A stretch of 64,000 bases of DNA. It comes from Misgurnus anguillicaudatus (lineage: Eukaryota; Chordata; Actinopteri; Cypriniformes; Cobitidae). Position numbers and translations under genes: made by a program. The stretch spans positions 17,203,501 through 17,267,500 of the forward strand of contig NC_073356.2 of assembly GCF_027580225.2 (NCBI RefSeq). The letters run 5' to 3'. The notes beneath the pieces were generated by a model. That model worked only from the letters and a program-made list of their open reading frames with translations, was not told the DNA's origin and did not search any database. Below are positions 21,500-33,640 of the stretch, piece after piece (within the stretch, counting starts at the first letter, position 1; each line of letters opens with the position of its first letter).

Positions 21500-23074
21500 T
21501 TAAGTACAGGTGGTTGTGATGTTGTTTAGGTCTTTGTTTGAATTTGATAAAGATTTATTAATTTACAGTGCATCTTATATCCCCTCAGATCATTTGAACA
21601 CATATAAAAGAAACTTTCTGTGCCATGTAGTTACAGTGACTGAAGGGTAATTTAATAGAAAAAGCATTTATCTTATATGTGTTTATAAATGGCTTACAGA
21701 CTGACTTAAAGGTCAAAGCAAATTAATCCCATTTTTCACTTTTTTTGTGTACTTTCAAATAAATTTGACCTTTTTGGTGAAGATTGAATATTTTTCCTTC
21801 ATTACCTAAGCATATTAAGAATAGTTCACACCACACACAACAAGCACAGATGAAATGCAGTTTCTAACAGTTGTCATTGTTTGATCAGTAAGTGTTAAAC
21901 CTCTGTTGGTGTTTGTTGGAGTTGTAAAAATCACACTTATTCCTCCCAACAATTGAGGAGCTCAGATGCTAAAGCCGCTAAACGCCACCTCAGTCAAAAA
22001 TGAGATAAAGATATCAACCAAACACTCTTAGCATTTATTATATGTTCTGCTTAATCCCGACCTCAGGCCATTCAGAAAAATTCAGCAAAATCCTCTCAGT
22101 CCCTGTACTCACTTTGGATATAAGCCAAATGCATTGTAATGTAATGCTTTGTTTCAGTTTTAAGCTGGAATTTTTACACAGTAGATTATAGTTTGTGAGG
22201 TTACATCAAAACACAATGTTATTTAAAGACCCAAACAATATCCCTGCTTTTTATCTGCAATCCATCTGTGCAGTACAGAAATTTATACTGTGATGGCAGG
22301 ATGATGAGTGCAGTCAGAACACATATCACACTTGCATGGCAAAGTATGGAATCTGCTCATCTTTATATCCCAAAACGAATGTCCATGGCATTCCCTGTCA
22401 AAACAAGCGTGTTTCATTCTAGAAGGGGTAAAATCCACTCGACACATGTAAAACAGCACTGTTTTGTGGCTAATGTCGGTGTATTCAAAGCTTCTGGTTT
22501 CTCTCTAATTGTATTATCAAGATATTTTTCCATTCACCATAGCCTTCGTCATAATCTACTCTGTTGTTGATGATATAATTCAACAGAATGTTTTTAGGCC
22601 AACACCATATCATCTTTAACAAAAGCTTTAAAATTGTGTGGAAAACAAACTTGTACAAAGAAGAGTATATATATATATATATCACAAATTACGGGCATGA
22701 ACCTTTATGTCATTTCTGGATGTAATCGAGAACTGGTTGTGTTCTGAGTTTGACAAGCTGAGGTTTTCTTTCTTGTGTTTCTTATTTGTCATGGTGTAAA
22801 TTATTAGCTTATCACGGTTGTAAGAGTTGCAAGTGCAGGAGACCCAGGCTAAGTTTACGCAACAACAATGTAGTAAAAAAGATTTTTCTTTCAACGATTT
22901 GTCTGTGTTAACACGGATCCATGAAGACGACTAAAAGGGCTGTTATTGTATTATGGATGCCAGGCCAGTAGATGCTGATGTAACTTTATAAGAAAAACTA
23001 CATGTCTGTGCACATACGCATTCTTCTATATATATATACATACATACATACATACATACACCCTTAAGACTTAA
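21500..23074. other. Intergenic DNA
   Basis: No gene supported. Contains a short (TA)n run at about 22668-22682 and (CATA)n at about 23035-23061. Confidence 0.6.
23035..23061 (+). repeat. (CATA)n microsatellite
   Basis: Tandem cata units directly left of the TTAA foldback element at 23075. Confidence 0.9.
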
Positions 23075-23764
23075 AGGAACACACCCAGATCTTGGGAATT
23101 TAACTTATTTACTCTGTCCGACGCAGCCCCCGCCAGCCCAGCCCAGCACAAAGCCTGGAAGTGAATGGCTCCAGCCAGCAAACTGCTCCCAACAAGTGAC
23201 AAAACAACGCGAACACTTTCCAATATATGTGTTGTGGTTTGTGTGGTCACACCGTGTACAAATAACAAGGTGGTATGAGAGACAGCGATCTTTTAATAGT
23301 ATATATTTTGGGAACTATATTCTCTGAAGACGAAGCACTGCTACATAGGCGGAGTGATTTGCACAACTCTGACCGAACTCTCTGCTCCTCACCAGGGGCT
23401 TCTCGGGTGCTGCAAGCAGGTCACTCCGCCCAAGTGGCGGTGCTTCGCCTTCTGAGAGTGTGGTTCCCAGTATGTATACTGTTAAAAGATCGCTGTGTCT
23501 CATATCACCTTGTTATTTGTACACGGTGTGACTATACAAATCACAACACATAAATAGGAAAATGTTTGAGTTATTTTGTCACTTATTGGGAGCAGTATGC
23601 TAGCTGGAGCCATTCACTTCAAGTCTTTGTGCTAAGCTAAGCTAGGGGGAGCTGCATCAGACAGAGTTACAGCACGCACGGAGATGAGAAAGGTATGTAT
23701 GGACTTACCTAACTCTGGGGGATACGGTGAATAAGCTAAATTCCCAAAATTTGGGCATGTTCCT
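23075..23764. mobile_element. TTAA-flanked long foldback MITE
   Basis: The ends AGGAACACACCCAGATCTTGG and CCAAAATTTGGGCATGTTCCT are inverted and flanked by TTAA (23071-23074, 23765-23768). The arms include caaataacaaggtg and caccttgttatttg. The interior also has an internal inverted repeat (cgatcttttaat at 23288; aaaagatcgct near 23484). Non-coding. Confidence 0.82.
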
Positions 23765-24080
23765 TTAAAACACAATGAATAAAATTATGTTTTGTAAAAA
23801 CAGAAATGGTAACACTGGACCCCAGACAGCAGACGACTCTGGGTCGGATTTGCAACGGATCCGGGCCGAAGTCAACAGCTACGGTGCGGATCCGATCCAG
23901 AGTTGTCAGTTGTCTAAAATGCCCAAATCCCTGACTCAATGGGAGAAGTGTTAAAGGCCGGGTGCACGATTCTTAAGAAACACTTTGAAAAAGGGAGTCG
24001 GGCTGACTACCAAAACACACTTGTAGCCAGTCAGCAGAAGGGGCGTGTCTACTAACCGTCATCGTTGCCTGGGTTGCATA

Positions 24081-25280
24081 CACTCACCTTAAGGATTGAA
24101 CACCTGTTCAATTTCTCATTAATGCAATTATCTAATCAACCAATCACATAGCTGTTGCTTCAATGTATTTAGGGGTGTGGTCCTGGTCAAGACAATCTCC
24201 TGAACTCCAAACTGAATGTCAGAATGGGAAAGAAAGGTGATTTAAGCAATTTTGAGCGTGGCATGGTTGTTGGTGCCAGATTGGCCGGTCTTAGTATTTC
24301 ACAATCTGCTCAGTTACTGGGATTTTCACGCACAACCATTTCTAGGGTTTAAAAAGAATGGTGTGAAAAGGTAATAACATCCAGTATGTGGCAGTCCTGT
24401 GGGTGAAAATGCCTTGTTGATGCTAGAGGTCAGAGGTGAATGGGCTGACTGATTCAAGCTGATAGAAGAGCAACTTTGACTGAAATAACCACAGCCGAGG
24501 TATGCAGCAAAGCATTTGTGAAGCCACAACATGCACAACCTTGAGGCGGATGGGTTACAACAGCAGAAGACCCCACCAGGTACTCATCTCCACTACAAAT
24601 AGGAAAAAGAGGTTACAATTTGCACAAGCTCCACAAAATTGGACAGTTGAAGACTGGAAAAATGTTGCCTGGTCTGATGAGTCTTGATTTCTGTTGAGAC
24701 ATTCAGAGGGTAGAGTCAGAACTTGACGTAAACAGAATGAGAACATGGATCCATCATGCCTTGTTACCACTGTGCAGGCCGGTGGTGGTGGTGTAATGGT
24801 GTGGGGGATGTTTTCTTGGCACACTTCAGGCCCCTTAGTGCCAATTAGGCATCGTTTTAATGCCACGGCCTACCTGAGCATTGTTTCTGACCATGTCCAT
24901 CCCTTTATGACCACCATGTACCCATCCTCTGATGGCTACTTCCAGCGGGATAATGCACCATGTCACAAAGCTTGAATCATTTAGAATTGGTTTCTTGACA
25001 ATGAGTTCAATGTACTAAAATGGCCCCCACAGTCACCAGATCTCAACCCAATAGAGCATCTTTGGGATGTGGTGGAACGGGAGCTTCGTGCCCTGGATGT
25101 GCATCCCACAAATCTCCATCAACTGCAAGATGCTATCCTATCAATACGGGCCAACATTTCTAAAGAATGCTTTCAGCACCTTGTTGAATCAATGCCACGT
25201 AGAATTAAAACAGTTCTGAAGGCAAAAGGGGGTTAAACACAGTATTAGTATCGTGTTCCTAATAATCCTTTAGGTGAGTG
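24081..25280 (+). mobile_element. Tc1/mariner element with short TIRs, inactive
   Basis: The ends CACTCACCTTAAGGATT and AATCCTTTAGGTGAGTG are inverted repeats, flanked by TA at 24079-24080 and 25281-25282. It is 1200 bp, a usual length for Tc1 elements with short ends, and contains a degraded transposase (24224-25236). Confidence 0.92.
24224..25236 (+). pseudogene. Tc1 transposase pseudogene
   Basis: Starts at ATG 24224 (MGKKGDLSNFERGMVVGAR) with a helix-turn-helix region (ISQSAQLLGFSRTTISRV), then stops and frame changes. The DDE core is still readable: SDES near 24676-24687, the glycine-rich GGGGVMVWG, FQRDNAPCHK near 24943-24972 and [12 protein letters not shown] near 25035-25070, ending KAKGG and TAA. 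In-frame stops follow SRV, SDES and CHKA. No active protein can be made. Confidence 0.9.
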
Positions 25281-25386
25281 TATGTGTGGGGCGGGTCTAA
25301 GGTCCAGATTCTATTGGTGTAGGGGCGTGTTTGTTTAGGTGATTTCAAATGTCAAGATTGGCTTTCAGAGATCATGCACCCCGCCT

Positions 25387-26693
25387 TTAATAAACTCAGT
25401 AACTTAAGCAGCACCAACACTGTCCTGCCACTGTTGTTTTGGTTATACTTGGGCATGACTATAAACTAAATTAACACATGCGCATGACATCACCGTTATC
25501 ACAGATTTGCTAATGTTGGCCCTTGAATTCCGTCATCAAAAGTTTGCGTACTCAGGAGGACCCCAAAATGCAGTTGTCATGTAAACGAACAACCAAACTG
25601 CATTAAACTTTCAAGTTTTTGGTTGAAAACGTTGTCATGTCACAACAGCCTCTCAGTCCAAGTGTTACCACACATGAGTGCTTTGTCTGCCTGTCTGTCT
25701 TTCTCTCTCTGTACATCCAGCTGTCCATTTCCAAATAATTTGCTGTACAAAACAGCATCCACTGACATACTTTATGTCTTTCAGATGTGTTTTGTAAGAG
25801 AGACAGTTTTCAATAAGCAAGATATTGGAGATAAAAGACATTTGAAGGTGTCAGTCAAAAAGAGGAGTGTCCTCTGACAGTTTTTATTTTCTGGGGGAAG
25901 CTGAAGCGTGAGTACTTTGAAAGCTGTTTTACAAAGAATTCATGTGTCACTTGTAGCACAAGACAGCCACCAAAAAGATTTGAAGAGATCCACTGCTGAC
26001 AGGCTTGGTGGCAATCACTATAAACCCCTCATCTATTTTTCTGTAAGGAGTACAATCTCTTTGTTGTCGGATAACATACATATTCTCTCTCTGCAATGCA
26101 AAGGATTCCTTATATTCTGGAAAGATAATGCTGAGACATTTTCACGAGCACTACATAAGAGGTTTAGGTATTTCCTGTTAAGGGGTGTTCTGTTGTCTTC
26201 TATCCGGACAGCCGGTGTTCACTGTCACAATAGATCGGTCCGCTGTCACTGCGGTGAGCAAACGGCTGTGAAGAGAATGTACGGGGGGTGCCGGAGTCTT
26301 GCCAAGATACCGACCTTTTCAAAGAGGCAATCGATGAGGCCCAGCACCGGGGATCCGGAACATTCATGCCTACCTGTTGGGCGGTAGGAAGTTCATATAT
26401 GCTGATGTGCTAATTGCTCAGAGTTGCTAGTTTCCTGACTGTTTTGGTGCAGGTGGTGAAGGTTCGTTTCCCTGCGGTGCCCACTGCATGTCCACATCAA
26501 CCTTGAGGGGGGCTACAGTTTCAAACTGACGTCTTGCCATTGAGTTTCTTCGTATGTAACCACAGCTTCAGTGGTACAACTGACAGTCTGTTATACCTAC
26601 ATGTATGTGGTGCTTACCTTTTAACTCACCAGTATGGTGCTAGGTTGATGCCACGGTGTTGCTGTGCAGTTACAAGGGTGTCCTGGGTAGTTG
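25387..26693. other. Intergenic DNA
   Basis: No gene is supported. 26160-26400 is somewhat CpG-rich and lies in a long open frame that starts from a non-ATG codon; I do not recognise any domain in it. Confidence 0.5.
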
Positions 26694-26948
26694 CAACGCT
26701 ATCTCAGGAGAATTCGTACATATTTTACGAGTTGGCTAATTCGTATTAATTCATACGTCTACATTTGTATGTTTTGGTATGATTTGCCTTGACCCTTGTG
26801 ACGTTGGGGTTAGGTGCGGGCTTAGGGGTTTAGTTTTGTTGTTGTTTTTTTCCTTAAAATCATACGTTTTTGCACGATTAACTTCGTATGAATTCATACA
26901 AATTAGCCAACTCGTAAAATATGTACAAATTCTCGTGAGATCAGGCTG
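26694..26948. mobile_element. Foldback MITE, 7-bp-TSD family (family C)
   Basis: The ends CAACGCTATCTCAGG and CGTGAGATCAGGCTG are flanked by GTAGTTG (26687-26693, 26949-26955). The arms pair over acatattttacgagttggctaatt and its complement. The core has the telomere-like ttggggttaggtgcgggcttaggggtttag. Confidence 0.82.
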
Positions 26949-27030
26949 GTAGTTGCTACTGTATGTAGTTGCTCCCTATCGGTTTCCCTATATCCAAAAC
27001 TGCTTATCCCTATCCACTCTTTATGCTCTA

Positions 27031-27470
27031 CCCAGCAAACATGTCCCTTTGGGCCCTGGATGGGGCCACTGCGGGCAAAAAAATGGGGCGTTAAATGCGG
27101 GGCACGTGTGGGCCCCACACTATGGGGCCACCATGGGGCCCCAGTGGGACAGCCCAAAGTGTGGGCTGGGTGTGGGCAGAAAATTGGGGCCCCATTGTGT
27201 GGGGCCCACACGTGCCCTGAATTGCACTCCGGTAGCGGGCCCTCAGTGGGACAGCCCAAAGTGTGGGCTGGGTGTCGGCAGAAAATTGGGGCCCCATTGT
27301 GTGGGGCTCACATGTGCCCTGAATTGCACGCCGGTAGCGAGCCCTCAGTGAGACAGCCCAAAGTGTGGGATGGGTGTGGGCCTCTAGTGGGGTCAATTAT
27401 GGGCTCACCGTGTGGGTAGAGTGTGAGCTTACTGTGGGCACATTGGTCAAAGTGTGGGCTAGTTGTGGGC
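27031..27470 (+). repeat. 102-bp GC-rich minisatellite
   Basis: agcccaaagtgtggg recurs at 27151, 27253 and 27355 (102-bp period), preceded by a related but irregular stretch. The first bases, acccagcaaaca, resemble the end of a common fish MITE. It resumes after the hAT copy at 28487. The period is a multiple of three, so both strands stay open by chance; there is no evidence for a gene. Confidence 0.85.
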
Positions 27471-27476
27471 AAAGTG

Positions 27477-27876
27477 CAGAGGTGGAAAAAGTACTAAAAT
27501 ATTGTACTCAAGTAAAAGTAAAGTTACTTTAATAATATTTTATTGAAGTAAAAGTAAAGTTACTGGTCTAAAAATCTACTCAAGTAAAAGTAAAAAGTAA
27601 ATCATTTTAACTTTACTCAGAGTAAAAGTTACTTTTTTTACCGCGGGGATTTTACATGTGAGTTATGTACTTTTGAAGGTGGTCAGCAGCTTGTAAATAC
27701 AATCATTATAGTAAGGTTGTAATTGATGTATTGCGGGTAACATACATTATATTATACATTTATTAAACTATATATCTAGTTTAAATGAGCATATAATGAG
27801 ATGAGTGCCATGTCATACTTTTGACACGTTTCGTGTCTTCTAGTTTCCCTGACCTGGGTACCTGATGTCAGACCTT

Positions 27877-27941
<65 letters not shown>

Positions 27942-28486
27942 GTCTAATGAAATGACCTGCGCATTCTCGAGGACGTTCTGAAGTTGTGTTTGACTTGACG
28001 CAAAGCTGCTAGACTGCGGAGGATAATGCGCATTGTATTAAAAACGCGTCATGCAAATGAGCAATAAAAACCCGGTCTGCAATTTCATACTCGAGAGCAT
28101 GAATCCTACCTTGAATGAAACACTCGCTTCGCGTCAGTGGAAAGTGGTCGCTTAAATATGACCAGGGGTTTCTTTCATAAGATTTGAACTGAGGCGGGTC
28201 TGCATTAGCGCGCGCCTGTCTCGTCTGTCTCCATGGTTCTTTTTGCGCGTTCCCCCGCCCATCAATCATCCGTGACGCGTCTTTATCACCTTGCTTTTTT
28301 AAAATATTTTTTACTCAGTAACGGATATGATTTAAAATGTAGCGAAGTACAATACTTTAAACAAAACATACTTAAGTAAAAGTAAAAGTACAGATTTTAA
28401 AAACTACTCAAAAAAGTAAAAGTACACAAAAAAACTACTCAATTACAGTAACGTGAGTAAATGTAATTCGTTACTTTCCACCTCTG
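27477..28486. mobile_element. Tol2-like hAT, non-autonomous, 8-bp TSD
   Basis: Begins CAGAGGTGGAAAAAGTACT and ends GTTACTTTCCACCTCTG, flanked by GCAAAGTG (27469-27476, 28487-28494). Both subterminal regions are crowded with aagtaaaagta repeats, as in Tol2-type hATs (known). No transposase frame; the interior has a (CT)n tract and CpG-rich DNA. Confidence 0.9.
27880..27936 (+). repeat. (TC)n microsatellite
   Basis: Uninterrupted tc dinucleotides of about 57 bp inside the Tol2-like hAT. Confidence 0.97.
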
Positions 28487-28494
28487 GCAAAGTG

Positions 28495-29394
28495 TGGACA
28501 CATTGGGAAAAGTGTGTGCTAACTGTGCACCGTATTGTGTGTCCAGCATTTTGTAGTGATTTTGGATACCTGAGGAACAACTTAATTTCCTACATTTGTT
28601 CACTATTTCTTTACCCACAATGCAATGAGTGTACATCCTATAATGCTTACTTACTATTTCTTGTTGTACAATGCGGGACGGGACTATTCAAAAATCAACA
28701 GATGTATGATAAATAAAAGTAATGATAGATAAAAATAATGCTAAATCAAAATAAGTGTGATAGACAGTAGTTTGTTTTTTCAAATATGTTTAGGAAGGGA
28801 TAATGTGTAGGCAGCCTGTTGTTATTGCAGAAATATATGAGGATCCGACGCGATGCATAGAGTCTTGTATCACACTGAATGGGCTTATTTCACGATTACA
28901 TCCGGCCGCCTGTACATTATCACACTTATTATATGGTTATTTACCTCATAAGCAAGGTAAGGAACATTAAATATTAATTTGAAATATATTTTAGTTGCTC
29001 ATTTTTTACAAATGCAGACCTTCCGCGAGAAAAACCCGTTTTTAAAATGTCACAAACATACTGTTTGGTTTAATCACTTGTAAATATAATATATATGTTA
29101 TTAAAATACATATTTATATAAAATTTTTGTGTAATATTAAACTGTACATGTCAAAATGATTTGCAGCATGTGGGTTACCGTGTGTTATTAGTTTTGAGCG
29201 GTTGTTATCTGGAATAACAATCCTGCAAATGTTGCGACTGGCCAATCAAAATCAAGCATTCAAACGAGCAGTGTTATAATTAAATATAATACATAAACAA
29301 AGTAACATGGCATGCGGTTGCTCTTTATTATCAACTAATACAATAAGCACGACAAATCTGACAAACAGTGAGAAATTGGTCACACTTTATTTTA
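28495..29394. other. Intergenic DNA
   Basis: AT-rich. I see no gene or clear repeat apart from the tail of the GTGGGC-type minisatellite up to about 28530. Confidence 0.5.
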
Positions 29395-30065
29395 CAGCAT
29401 TACTGTTACAGTGTAATTATACATTTAAGTACTAAGTAATAATCCTTAACAACATGTACCCACCCAGTCTCACGTAGATGCGTTTAAATAGCACGAAGTG
29501 TAAAAATCGTCCAATACATACGCCAAATTCCACTTTGGCATGCATATGATACGCCAGTCCTTCCCATTCACTTAAATCTTTTTTTGTCGTTTTATTTATT
29601 GGTTTCTCAATTTTTTCCTGTTTTTTAAACCATTTTCGCTTGGGTTTAGGGTTAGACTTTAGAATTGCTTAATGAGGTTATTTAATATACAGGTTTCTCC
29701 ATGTTTTTGTCCATATTTAAGCCATGGTCGCTTGGAGTTGGGGTTAGAGTTGGGGTTGGGTTAGGATGTCATTTTTATATAACAAAAAGTTGTTCTAACC
29801 CTAAACCCAAGCGAAAATGGTAAAAAAATAGCAAAAAAATTGAGAAACCAATAAATGAAACGACAAAAAAAGATGCACCGTTTAAGTGAATGGGAAGGAC
29901 TGGCGTTTCATATGCATATGTATTGCACGACTTCGAGCTATTTATACGCAACTCCGTGAGACTGGGCTGCATGTACTTACTATAGGGTTGGGGTTAGGAT
30001 TAGGGTTTGGTTTAGGGTTTGGATAGGGTTAGTTGCATGTAACTATGCATAATTAACTGTTATTA
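29395..30065. mobile_element. Dispersed MITE interrupted by a family C foldback
   Basis: The left part (cacactttattttacagcattactgttacag) and right part (agggttggggttagg... ttagttgcatgtaac) look like a common fish element. The family C insertion at 29460-29969 duplicated its CATGTAC. Outer ends are approximate. Confidence 0.45.
29460..29969. mobile_element. Foldback MITE, 7-bp-TSD family (family C)
   Basis: The ends CCACCCAGTCTCACG and CGTGAGACTGGGCTG are inverted and flanked by CATGTAC (29453-29459, 29970-29976). Arms of about 200 bp pair, e.g. cagtccttcccattcactta with taagtgaatgggaaggactg. The core has gggtttagggttag and ctaaccctaaaccc. Confidence 0.87.
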
Positions 30066-30102
30066 CCATAATAATTATATGTAGCATGAGTAACAAACTA
30101 TG

Positions 30103-30402
30103 CATTGCAAAAATTGACTTTCGTACTTAGTATTTTTTTTTGTTTTTTTAGTAAAAATATCAAAAAAATTCTTAAATAAAGATGTATTTTCTTGATGAGC
30201 AAAATGACCTAGAAAAATAAGTATTGTATTAAGACAAAAAATATAAATAAGTTTACTTTTTTCATAAACACTTAATTCAAGAAAATGTTTCTTATTCTAT
30301 TGTCAGTTTTTTTTTTGCTGTTATAAGCACAAATTCGCTTACATTTAATATTTTTTTGTCTGAAAACTAGACTTATTTTTCTAGGTAATTTTTTGCAGTG
30401 TG
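30103..30402. mobile_element. AT-rich MITE (CACTGCAAAAA-type ends)
   Basis: The left gcattgcaaaaattgac and right ggtaattttttgcagtg are inverted ends. The interior has tagaaaaataag and its near complement cttatttttcta. Non-coding. Confidence 0.65.
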
Positions 30403-32439
30403 TTTATAACGAATGGAAATTTATTTTATGCAACCTTCTTAATTTAGACCCTAAGTAGTGATATTGCATTTTTATTTGATGGCGTAATAACATTCAAAAC
30501 AGCCTTTTATTTGTTCTGTCATTTGCGCAATTTAAAAATGCATCTATTGTAATTACATTTATGAATTGTTATACCACAAGCTTCCCTAAAATGTGCTTTA
30601 TTAAAGTATTTTACATGCGTTTAATATCCTTGCTTTGAAATGCACTGCATAATTCATTCTTTTGAATAACTCAGCGAGTGCCAACCACCACATACTTAGA
30701 CCACAGATCTAAGGACTGAGAATACCAGACCCCATCTGTCAAGTTTTTCCACATCACTGTAGGATTTTAGGCTTGTGCATCATGTTACTGTGTCTGAGAT
30801 GAGGTGAGAAGAATTTTGGCAGGTTGGCTGGCAGTTGGACACCTTCTGCTAAAAAGAGAGGTCTGCATCATTATTGATTGCCCTGGTCACATAATCCGTG
30901 CATTGGACTCTTAATGGGAGAAAAAAGGAAGAGGTTTACATTTGTGTGTCTGTGTGGGTGACAGGAGAACGAATGTAAATCATCAGCCTACATTTGCATG
31001 GATGGGTCTGTGTTATTAGGTTATTTGGCTGCTCAGGTAAAAGATGGCTAATTACTCCCTCCCTCCCTCCCTCCCTCCCTGTGTGTTGTTTGTCTCTGAC
31101 TGTTAATGCTTTTTTGACTAGATCATTAAATATGAATGAATGACCAATTTTCCTTTCCAGCATGATTTAGTCTTTTTTCTGACAGAATAGAAATGCCTTA
31201 ACGTGCCTCACACAAGCTGACCTTCAAAGCACAATGAGTAATGAAAGTAAATCAGCAGTTTAATTATAAAATCATCATCACAAGACCAAATAAAGTAAAG
31301 TTCACCCAAATAGGAAAATTCTCCTTGTGTCTCACCTAGGGGTTAAATTGGGGAGGAGGGGGGTGAAGACTATACTCATATAATTAAAAAAGGAAGCGTG
31401 ATTTCACCCCATCTTTTTTATCAATGCAGTCTGAACAATTGGCGAGGCTACATAAGGGTCAGGGTGGACAGTCCACCCAGTTAGAAGCGACATGAAATAT
31501 TTTGTGTGGGAAAGCAAAAAAAAAAAAAAATTATAATCACACACACCGTACATGATAATAATCGCTTTAATAATAATCACTCCAATACACATCATTCAGA
31601 AATGAATTACTGTTTATATAAGTTAATCTTTTTCATGTGTTTCTAAGCCTTGCAAATGTTAACATTCAAGCGATTTTAAACTTTTTGAATGCAAGATGAT
31701 GCTAAAGTGAGCTGTTTTTTGTGCGCACACACTCAAAAAAGTGCTTAAACACAGAATCTCTCTGCGCTTCACAGGATTATCTTAAAAAAGCACAGTCTTG
31801 GCAAGTATTCCCATACAACAAATATCTTAAGTGAACGTAAACAGTACAGAAAGAAATCAGATGCATGTCAGTATATGGATCTGCCCTTATCCAGTCTTAA
31901 AGTGACAGTACCATCAAATCTGTTTTTGGTTGTTTATTGCATTTTCATATTCTTATAATTTATTCTCTTATAATTAAAAAATGATGTGACTCAAAACCGG
32001 TAATGTAATTCGTTTAGCCACTACATTTTAAAATGATGCAATTTGAGACTGGGTGATACTGTATCCACCTAACCAAACTTTTTATAATAAACACAACAAT
32101 CGTGTTATGAGATACAGGTGTCGTTGGAGACTTTACCCTGATATTAGGCTGATGTCAGCCCTTTTATTCAGTTAAACACAAATAATTCAATATTATATAA
32201 TACCATGCAAATGACAGCTAGTCACAAAACAAAAAAGAACCATGAGATTCAATGTTACAGATGTGCCACCATATTTGAAATTACCTTTTTGATCTGTTTC
32301 CATGTGACATATTGATTGCTAAATAAGCTTGAAATATTTAATGTTTTTCTCTCACAAATGTACTATTTCACGCCAGAAAACATTTGGAGTCATTAAGGTT
32401 AATGATGCATGTGCTTTATTGAGTTTTGCCATGTTGAGC
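30403..32439. other. Intergenic DNA
   Basis: No gene supported. A (CCCT)n microsatellite lies at 31057-31080. Nothing else recognised. Confidence 0.5.
31057..31080 (+). repeat. (CCCT)n microsatellite
   Basis: Six tandem ccct units. Confidence 0.95.
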
Positions 32440-33193
32440 TAGCCTGGCTAACACCAGACCAGTCTCATAGAGAATGAGACGTGGTCTGGGAACCACAAGC
32501 TCATTTTCTGGTATTTGAGGCGTGGTTTACAAATGCCCAGAGCCGTTTATTGGGTGCTGCGAATGTTTATCAAATGCGTCTGTATGAAGCTCATAGTCAA
32601 TCGTTTTAATTATACCAGATGACGTATGTAGAGCGACATCAATTCAAACGTAAATGACTTTTATCGGTCCGTGTGCACACAGCTGAAAGCTTTGCAACTA
32701 AACCGGTAGCTGTATATAGATAATGAAAAGCAACACAACTTAGTGGCACTGTGACAACCACAGTACAGGCATAATGACAATATGATATTAATAAATACCA
32801 CTTATTTATAAGTTAATTCTACTTCATCGACGACGATGCCTAGCAGGTTGGTCCTATAAAACTCTGTGGCTATCATGTCTTACCATATCCAAACATCCTT
32901 CTTGGATTTGAAATAGTTTAACGCCAAAAGTTGCTCTTTTTTTTAAATGAACTTGCGTTCAAAACTACTTCGAACACTATCTAAGGCTGCATTGAAAAGT
33001 AACTTTGCGTCTGCTGTGTGGGATAAACAAAACTGCTTTGGTGTGTTGCATAGACGTCGTCATCGTCTTGCTGCCCCCTCCCCATTCTGTGATTGGTTCA
33101 CTATTTCAGGGGAAAAATTGGTCCATAGTTTCCATGCTAGACTTGCAGCGTGAATAAATTTGCGCGCAAGGCAGCACGGGGAAACCCAGGCTA
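32440..33193. mobile_element. TAGCCTGG-ended element with 9-bp TSD (family D)
   Basis: Begins TAGCCTGGCTAACACCAGACC and ends AAACCCAGGCTA. Flanked by perfect ATGTTGAGC (32431-32439, 33194-33202). No transposase. The 9-bp duplication and ends resemble the element at 45962-46654. Superfamily not assigned. Confidence 0.82.
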
Positions 33194-33206
33194 ATGTTGA
33201 GCCCTA

Positions 33207-33290
33207 CACTGTCAGAAATAAAGGTACAAAGGCCGCTGGGATGGTACCCTCAAGGGTTCCTTTTTGTACCTTTATGGTTATGCAACACAC
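33207..33290. mobile_element. Left end of a CACTGTCAGAAATAAAGG element
   Basis: cactgtcagaaataaaggtacaaa is the inverted partner of cctttattttctgacagtg at 34905-34923. TA flanks both. The two ends may belong to one element opened by about 1.3 kb of other DNA, or to two copies. Confidence 0.5.
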
Positions 33291-33394
33291 TGAAATGTTG
33301 TACCATGTGGGATAAATTCTGCATAATTAAGGGCGTGGCCACTTGAGTGACAGGTGAACTGCCACTGCTGTCCTCACTATTTGTTTTCCTACTA

Positions 33395-33502
33395 TGGAAG
33401 TCAATGGTTACGGCAGCTATTTTGTTTTCATCAAAATAAAAAAATCATACAGGTTTAGTAAATGATAACAGAATGTTCATTTTTGGGTGAACTATCCCTT
33501 TA
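33395..33502. mobile_element. MITE right-end fragment (gggtgaactatccctttaa)
   Basis: Ends in ttttgggtgaactatccctttaa, a typical fish MITE terminus. The corresponding left end is missing. A related right-half fragment is at 59142-59335. Confidence 0.5.
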
Positions 33503-33520
33503 AGTGAGTTTTAATACTCA

Positions 33521-33640
33521 GTTGGATCGCTGTCAGTCGAAATGAAAACAAATTCATACAGTATTATACAAATGCATGACAAATGCATACAGTATTATAC
33601 TGTATGCATTTGTTTTCATTTCGACTGACAGCGATCCAAC
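33521..33640. repeat. 120-bp near-perfect palindrome
   Basis: Starts gttggatcgctgtcagtcga and ends with its exact complement. The first 32 bp pair perfectly and the arms go on with few mismatches to about 49 bp. The right half also holds its own perfect hairpin at 33581-33611 (14-bp arms, 3-bp loop). Not obviously a transposon copy. Confidence 0.9.

Larger units (their letters stand above)
23955..25386. mobile_element. TTAA-flanked MITE (family A) interrupted by Tc1
   Basis: Starts AGGCCGGGTGCACGAT and ends ATCATGCACCCCGCCT, with TTAA at 23951-23954 and 25387-25390. A Tc1 copy fills 24081-25280. The rest matches the other family A copies. Confidence 0.85.

Noticed and set aside
25908..26387. 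159-codon plus-strand frame
   Set aside because: It begins at a non-ATG codon and has no recognisable domain or splice context.
29984..30035. Interstitial telomere repeat
   Set aside because: ttggggttaggattaggg is irregular and lies in the core of dispersed MITEs, not a (TTAGGG)n array.
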